Origin: Brachybacterium sp. | Lineage (GTDB): Bacteria; Actinomycetota; Actinomycetes; Actinomycetales; Dermabacteraceae | Length of the DNA stretch: 5,690 nucleotides | Direction of reading: 5' to 3' | Assembly (NCBI GenBank): GCA_027322375.1 | Contig: DAHVRS010000375.1 | Coordinates: 1-5,690, forward strand | Shown here: piece after piece, positions 5,636 through 5,690 of the stretch | Layout of the letters: every line of letters starts with the position of its first letter | Position numbering within the stretch: position 1 is the first letter of the stretch | Translations under genes and position numbers: made by a program | The notes under the pieces: model-generated | What the model saw: the letters and a program-made list of their open reading frames with translations, nothing else | Told to the model about the DNA's origin: nothing | Database searches by the model: none

Positions 5636-5690
5636 TCAGGCGGCCGACGGGGGCAGCGGCGACAGGGCCGGCGCCTGCGCCAGCGCCCGC
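5636..5690 (-). CDS. Possible C-terminal tail of an upstream gene (partial)
   Basis: One minus-strand frame is open from the window edge to a TGA at 5638-5636 and would end in RALAQAPALSPLPPSAA. An Ala/Pro-rich tail is common at the ends of actinobacterial proteins, and the spacing to the promoter of the oxidoreductase gene is natural. With only 17 codons in GC-rich DNA the frame could be chance. A plus-strand frame from GTG 5571 is also open to the edge but has no ribosome site. No function can be given. Confidence 0.3.
   Translation of the reverse strand, partial: RALAQAPALSPLPPSAA

Noticed and set aside
5571..5690. A divergent plus-strand gene starting at GTG 5571
   Set aside because: The frame is open to the edge but has no Shine-Dalgarno, begins inside the leader of the oxidoreductase gene, and its Gly/Ala/Arg-rich translation matches nothing I recognise.

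Overview
The window looks like chromosomal DNA from a high-GC Gram-positive bacterium, most likely an actinomycete of the Micrococcales. The reasons are very strong G/C bias at third codon positions, long shadow frames on the opposite strand, TAnnnT-type -10 boxes, a GTG start and closely packed genes. A Brachybacterium/Dermabacteraceae-like source is a guess from overall feel and is not shown by the sequence. Every supported gene is on the minus strand, so the window reads right to left.

Right edge (about 5690 to 5552): a possible C-terminal tail of an upstream gene ends at 5636. It is followed by an intergenic stretch with a plausible promoter, an AT-rich patch and a very strong Shine-Dalgarno. 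This serves a Gfo/Idh/MocA-family NAD(P)-dependent oxidoreductase (5551-4280). After 67 bp comes a two-domain glycoside hydrolase family 3 beta-N-acetylglucosaminidase (NagZ type, 4212-2689). Ten bp later comes anhydro-N-acetylmuramic acid kinase, anmK (2678-1446). The last two genes are consecutive steps of cell-wall (peptidoglycan) recycling: NagZ removes GlcNAc from GlcNAc-anhydroMurNAc muropeptides or disaccharides, and AnmK phosphorylates anhydroMurNAc to MurNAc-6-phosphate. The oxidoreductase probably shares the transcript and may act on a related sugar, but its substrate is unknown.

Left part: a separate unit for central or branched-chain metabolism, encoding the alpha subunit (1430-264) and the first 89 residues of the beta subunit (267 to the edge) of a 2-oxoacid dehydrogenase E1 (pyruvate or branched-chain). 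The two genes overlap by 4 bp (ATGA). The E1 alpha gene appears to have its own promoter, with a 20-bp near-perfect palindrome filling the -35/-10 spacer and overlapping the last codons of anmK. The predicted transcription start coincides with the GTG start codon, which suggests a leaderless mRNA under repressor control.

No RNA genes, CRISPR arrays, mobile elements, long repeats or phage genes were seen. No stretch over 300 bases lacks a gene. I see no clear new biological system. The points most worth checking are the operator-like palindrome, the atypical active-site motif of the oxidoreductase, and its link to the nagZ-anmK recycling pair.
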